Source: Phytohabitans rumicis (GTDB taxonomy: Bacteria; Actinomycetota; Actinomycetes; Mycobacteriales; Micromonosporaceae). From it: a stretch of DNA of 64,000 bases. The position numbers and the translations under genes are program-made. The stretch lies in contig NZ_BLPG01000001.1 in NCBI RefSeq assembly GCF_011764445.1, positions 7,457,001-7,521,000 on the forward strand. The letters run 5' to 3'. The notes below the pieces were generated by a model. That model did no database searches. It was given only the letters and a program-made list of their open reading frames with translations, and had not been told where the DNA came from. How positions within the stretch are numbered: position 1 is the stretch's first letter; each line of letters starts with the position of its first letter. Of this stretch, positions 60,777-64,000 are shown piece after piece.

Positions 60777-61310
60777 ATGTGGGAGTCGATGCTCTCGACG
60801 ATGGTGGGCGGAGCTGTGGCCGCCGGCGCTGGCGTACTGACCACGCTCGTGCAGGCTCGCCAGGCATCGAGGATGCGCTACGAGCAGCAGCAGCGGGAGG
60901 ATCGGTATCGCCTATACCAGGATCGAGTCGAGGCATACGTCACGTTCCACACACTGGCGAGCAAGGCGCGTCGAGTCCTGCAGGACTTCACCGACGACAC
61001 TGCCGACGACGACCTGGAGCGCAGGGAGGCACGCAACGAAGCTCACTTGACCTATGTGAAGATCGCCCTGATTGGTGGCATCGAGGTGGTCGCTGCGGCG
61101 CGTCGAGTGATGATAAAGATCGACGCTGTCACCTACCGACGGGAAGCGTTCGATAGTGACTTATTTCGCCACGTGATCAGCAAGTTCCAGGAAGCTGCTC
61201 GACGCGACCTGACCGGCCAAGACGATCTGGCGTCGATTCTCGTTGAGACCCACTGGCCGGACGCGCCACCCCGATCCCGCGCCAAGCCATCAACTACAGG
61301 GTCGGGCTGA
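60777..61310 (+). CDS. Membrane-anchored coiled-coil protein, unknown function
   Basis: 177 residues. One N-terminal membrane helix (MLSTMVGGAVAAGAGVLTTL) is followed by a highly charged helical region (ASRMRYEQQQREDRYRLYQD) likely to form a coiled coil, and a helical domain. The layout resembles small membrane proteins of unknown function that are common in actinomycetes. It may be the end of the RiPP transcript or independent (66 bp gap). Confidence 0.65.
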   Translation: MWESMLSTMVGGAVAAGAGVLTTLVQARQASRMRYEQQQREDRYRLYQDRVEAYVTFHTLASKARRVLQDFTDDTADDDLERREARNEAHLTYVKIALIGGIEVVAAARRVMIKIDAVTYRREAFDSDLFRHVISKFQEAARRDLTGQDDLASILVETHWPDAPPRSRAKPSTTGSG

Positions 61311-61389
61311 CAGGCGGAATGGTTGCGCGCCGGGGACGGTCTGTGTATTCGAGCGCCATGATGGCTCGCCGTGGCTAAGGTGCTCTTCC

Positions 61390-61956
61390 GTGACCGAGGT
61401 GTTCGGACGGTTCGTCAACGTCGTTGACGTCGAGTCGACGTGCTGGGCCGACCGCCCACCGCCCGGCGAGGCGAGCGAGATCATCGAGATCGGCGTCTGC
61501 GTGGTCGATACCGGGCAGTGGCGGCGGGTCGAGCGGCGGCGCATCCTTGTGCGGCCGCGCCGGTCGCGGGTCAGCTCCTTCTGCACCGGGTTGACCGGGC
61601 TCACCCAGGTCGATGTGGATGGTGGGCAGGAGTTCGCCGCGGCCTGTGCGCTGGTGGCCGGGGAGCTTCGCGGCCGTTTTCGGACCTGGGCCAGTTGGGG
61701 CGAGTACGACCGTAGGCAGTTCGAGCGCCAGTGCGCTCCGGGCGGTGCCGGGTACCCGTTCGGCAGCCGCCACATCAACGTCAAAGAGCGGTTCGCCACC
61801 GCCTTCGGCCTGCGCCGAGCCGTGGGCATGAGCCAGGCACTGGCGCACGCCGGACTGCCGCTGGAGGGTCGCCATCACCGCGGCGACGACGACGCCTGGA
61901 ACATCGCCGCGATCGTCATCGAACTCGCCCGACTGGGCCACCCGATCACCGGGTGA
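61390..61956 (+). CDS. 3'-5' exonuclease, DEDDh type (ERI-1-like)
   Basis: 188 residues. ExoI is VNVVDVESTCW (Asp, Glu), ExoII lies around WASWGEYDRRQFERQC (Asp), and ExoIII is HHRGDDDAWNIAAI (His, Asp). A GTG start at 61390 places ExoI at residue 10. This matches small RNase T/ERI-1-like exonucleases acting on RNA or DNA ends with two metal ions. Confidence 0.88.
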   Translation: MTEVFGRFVNVVDVESTCWADRPPPGEASEIIEIGVCVVDTGQWRRVERRRILVRPRRSRVSSFCTGLTGLTQVDVDGGQEFAAACALVAGELRGRFRTWASWGEYDRRQFERQCAPGGAGYPFGSRHINVKERFATAFGLRRAVGMSQALAHAGLPLEGRHHRGDDDAWNIAAIVIELARLGHPITG

Positions 61957-62035
61957 CGTCGACGGGCAGAGGGCCGGTCGTGACGGGTGGGCCGCTCCGG
62001 TGGGTTGACGTGGCCGCCGAGGTAGGTTTGCATGC

Positions 62036-62467
62036 ATGGCGGACGAGGTTGTCGATAGCCCGGTAGGTTGGGTCGCCCGGCACATCAGCTCCTATGTGGA
62101 CACCAATGGCAAGTCCGGGCATTACTTCCACGGCGTCGACGCGCTGCTGCTGACCACGAGGGGCCGCCGGTCCGGCAAGCTGCGGCGCACCGCGCTCTAC
62201 TACGGAACCCGGGACGGCGACTTCGTGCTCGTCGCCTCCAACGGCGGCTCGGTCGGGCATCCGCTGTGGTACCGCAATCTGGTCGTCGACTCGCGCGTGA
62301 CGGTCCAGGTCAAAGACGACGTCTTCGACGCGGTCGCGCGTACGGCGGTGGGCGAGGAGCGCGTCGAACTGTGGGACCGGATGGCCCAAATGTTCCCGAA
62401 CTACGCCCGATACCAGGCGATGGTGGAGCGGGAGATCCCGGTCGTCGTGCTCACCCGGTCTGCTTAA
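62036..62467 (+). CDS. Deazaflavin (F420)-dependent nitroreductase family protein (DUF385)
   Basis: 143 residues with LLLTTRGRRSGKLRRTALYY, FVLVASNGGSVGHPLWYRNL and PNYARYQAMVEREIPVVVLT. All are standard for Ddn-like F420H2-dependent reductases. It is related to, but distinct from, the copy at 29468-29923. Confidence 0.92.
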   Translation: MADEVVDSPVGWVARHISSYVDTNGKSGHYFHGVDALLLTTRGRRSGKLRRTALYYGTRDGDFVLVASNGGSVGHPLWYRNLVVDSRVTVQVKDDVFDAVARTAVGEERVELWDRMAQMFPNYARYQAMVEREIPVVVLTRSA

Positions 62468-62476
62468 CGGTCTGGG

Positions 62477-63322
62477 TCACTGGCGGGCGGCGGTCAGGCG
62501 GTACAGCAGCCGGTACGGCAGGAGGCGGGCTATGACGGCAGCGGCCGTCGCGTCGCGCCCGATGACCCGGCGGGGTTTGGGGTTGGCGGCGGTCAGCGCG
62601 TCGGCCACGACCTGGGCGGCGCGCTCGGGCGCAATGCCGCGGGCGGCGCTCTTGGCGGCGTTGGTGCGGGCCGCTCGGATCTGGTCGGCGTAGCGGTCGG
62701 CCTCGGGCGGGAGCGTCTTGACGAGGTCGTCGGCCGCCGCGGTGCCGCGGCCCCAGATGGGTGTCGCGACCGCGCCCGGCTCGATCAGCACGACGCCTAT
62801 GCCGGACGGCGCCAACTCCGCGCGCAGGCTGTCGGCCAGGCCGACCAGGCCGAATTTCGCGGCGTGGTACGGGCCCAGCATCGGGCCGGCCACCCGCCCG
62901 CCGATCGACCCGATCATCACGATGCGGGCGCTGTCGCCTTGGTGCCGGGCCTGGCGTAGGGCGGGCAGCATGACCTGGGTGACGAGTAGTTGACCGACCA
63001 GGTTGATCTCGATCTGGCGGCGGAACACGTCGATGGGCAGGAACTCCAGCGGGCCGGGCAGTGCCGCGCCGGCGTTGTTGACCAGCCCGTGCAATGGGCC
63101 CGCGGCGGACACTTGCTCGCCGGCGGCGCGTACGGATGCCTCGTCGGTGAGGTCGAGCCGGAGCACGCTCACCGCGTCCGGGTGGTCGCGTCGCAGTGCC
63201 TGCTCGTCTTCGTCGGTGCGTACCGCGGCCCAGACGTGGAACCCGCGGCCCGCCAACTCGGCGACGGATGCGCGCCCGATGCCGGTGGAGGCGCCGGTGA
63301 CCACGACTGACCTTGGTGTCAT
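62477..63322 (-). CDS. SDR family oxidoreductase
   Basis: 281 residues. The cofactor motif is VTGASTGIGRASVAELAGRG, NNAG is in LHGLVNNAGAALPGPL, the Ser is in VMIGSIGGRV and YHAAKFG is the YxxxK. It resembles fatty-acyl or sterol-type reductases. The start may be 63322 or the in-frame ATG at 63337. It is divergent from a TetR gene with about 60 bp between, so it is probably repressed by it. Confidence 0.92.
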   Translation of the reverse strand: MTPRSVVVTGASTGIGRASVAELAGRGFHVWAAVRTDEDEQALRRDHPDAVSVLRLDLTDEASVRAAGEQVSAAGPLHGLVNNAGAALPGPLEFLPIDVFRRQIEINLVGQLLVTQVMLPALRQARHQGDSARIVMIGSIGGRVAGPMLGPYHAAKFGLVGLADSLRAELAPSGIGVVLIEPGAVATPIWGRGTAAADDLVKTLPPEADRYADQIRAARTNAAKSAARGIAPERAAQVVADALTAANPKPRRVIGRDATAAAVIARLLPYRLLYRLTAARQ

Positions 63323-63370
63323 GGCACTCAGTCCCATCCAGTACTCGATCCCATTAGGTTCTCCGTACCC

Positions 63371-63376
63371 TATACT
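63371..63376 (+). promoter_or_regulatory. -10 element of the TetR gene (near-leaderless)
   Basis: TATACT lies nine bases before the ATG at 63386, so the transcript would begin within a few bases of the start codon. There is no ribosome site. The region is shared with the divergent SDR promoter. Confidence 0.5.
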
Positions 63377-63385
63377 CGGCGAACG

Positions 63386-64000
63386 ATGGACGACAAGAGC
63401 CCGCTTCCGCTCCGCGAGCGCAAGCACCGCCGTACCCGCGAGGCGATCATCGAGGCGGCTATGACCCTGTTCGCCGAGCGCGGCTTCGACGGTGTCACCG
63501 TCACCGACATCGCCCAACGCGCCGAGGTGGGCCGTAGCACCTTCTTCCGCTACTTCACCGACAAGCAAGAGGTGCTCTTCGCCGACGACGCGGAGCTTCG
63601 CCAGCTGTTGATCGCGGCCTGCGAGCGGGTCGCCGCCGACCTCGCCCCGCTGGGCACCTGCCTGGCCGACGCGCTGGCCGTGACCCGGGCGGGGCTGCTA
63701 GCGCTGACCGGCCGGATCGCCGAGCGGTCGCACTGGCTGCCCGTCCGCGAACGGCTCATCGGCGAGCGCGCCGAACTGCGCGCCCGCACCCTCCTCAAGG
63801 AGCGCGGCTACGTCGAAGCCGGCATCGACGTACTCCAGCGTCATGGCGCCGCACCCGCGACCGCGCTGCTGGCCACGAACCTGGCCGCCGCCTGCTACGC
63901 GGCGGCCCACGCCCAAACCCTGGCCACCGGCAAGGACCTGCCAGCCGCCCTCGACGAGGCGTTCAGCCATCTGGCCGGGCTCGACACCCGGCGCCTACGC
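63386..64000 (+). CDS. TetR family transcriptional regulator (partial, runs off right edge)
   Basis: From the ATG at 63386 about 205 residues are present, including a complete DNA-binding domain (HRRTREAIIEAAMTLFAERG, then VTDIAQRAEVGRSTFFRYFT). The C-terminal ligand domain is nearly complete and has no stop before the window ends. It is divergent from the SDR at 63322, which it probably represses. Confidence 0.92.
   Translation, partial: MDDKSPLPLRERKHRRTREAIIEAAMTLFAERGFDGVTVTDIAQRAEVGRSTFFRYFTDKQEVLFADDAELRQLLIAACERVAADLAPLGTCLADALAVTRAGLLALTGRIAERSHWLPVRERLIGERAELRARTLLKERGYVEAGIDVLQRHGAAPATALLATNLAAACYAAAHAQTLATGKDLPAALDEAFSHLAGLDTRRLR

Noticed and set aside
1-64000. tRNA, rRNA and riboswitch genes
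   Set aside because: No cloverleaf with conserved arms, rRNA segment or recognised riboswitch core was found by eye; a tRNAscan-SE/Infernal run would be the decisive check.

Overview
The window is high-GC DNA whose third codon positions are almost all G or C. GTG and TTG starts, four-base ATGA/GTGA gene overlaps and leaderless promoters are common. CBM2-bearing glycoside hydrolases with Thr/Pro linkers, a PF04672-type methyltransferase, F420-type DUF385 proteins, an ECF42/DGPF pair, a CU044_5270-type anti-sigma partner and a DUF5825-like protein point to an actinomycete. A member of the Micromonosporaceae is most likely, but that family assignment is inference. No rRNA, tRNA, transposase, phage or CRISPR array was recognised. 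The stretch looks like accessory chromosome, rich in small regulator-plus-target modules.

1-12.3 kb: partial TetR with divergent SDR; a polytopic membrane protein; a secreted beta-helix protein; an AsnC-type regulator next to a decayed EamA gene; an aldo/keto reductase; a TetR / FMN-reductase / DHA2 efflux module; a HAD hydrolase; and a SigE-type sigma factor with a membrane-anchored partner. 12.3-24.3 kb: a small secreted peptide; an arylsulfatase with its formylglycine-generating enzyme; a LuxR/TPR regulator with a flavin monooxygenase; a GNAT acetyltransferase coupled to an extra IF-1; and an AraC / phytanoyl-dioxygenase / methyltransferase module. 24.7-29.4 kb: a plant-polysaccharide island with a CBM2-GH6 cellulase, a LacI regulator and a GH26-CBM2 mannanase, bounded by strong hairpin terminators.

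29.4-41 kb: MarR/DUF385, HxlR/YcaC/SDR and XRE/membrane modules; DUF4386, DUF899 and Gfo/Idh genes; a HicAB toxin-antitoxin pair; tandem S66 peptidase-like genes, one catalytically dead; and a MocR regulator divergent from a berberine-bridge-type oxidase. 41.4-42 kb is non-coding and heavily palindromic, with a perfect 64-bp palindrome inside a 347-bp element with inverted ends. 42-56.6 kb: membrane and secreted proteins, a 1,094-residue subtilase, two further sigma / membrane-partner pairs, an ECF42 module and several uncharacterised genes.

56.7-60.7 kb is the most interesting part. It is a compact RiPP-like operon: an MFS exporter; a 60-residue precursor whose last 40 residues are five perfect-length octapeptide repeats of the form xYK(V/I)(D/G)xxx; a B12-type radical SAM maturase of the RiPP-maturation-1 family; and a DUF5825-like protein. 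A stable hairpin lies between precursor and maturase. The right end holds a DEDDh exonuclease, a DUF385 protein, an SDR and a partial TetR gene.

Two other points span the window. There are two families of short, structured, dispersed repeats (119 bp in three copies, 92 bp in two copies plus a relic). Also, at least six apparent frameshifts are each repaired by adding one C/G to a short C/G run. That argues for base-calling undercalls rather than real pseudogenes for the beta-helix protein, sulfatase, MarR, Gfo/Idh and radical SAM genes.
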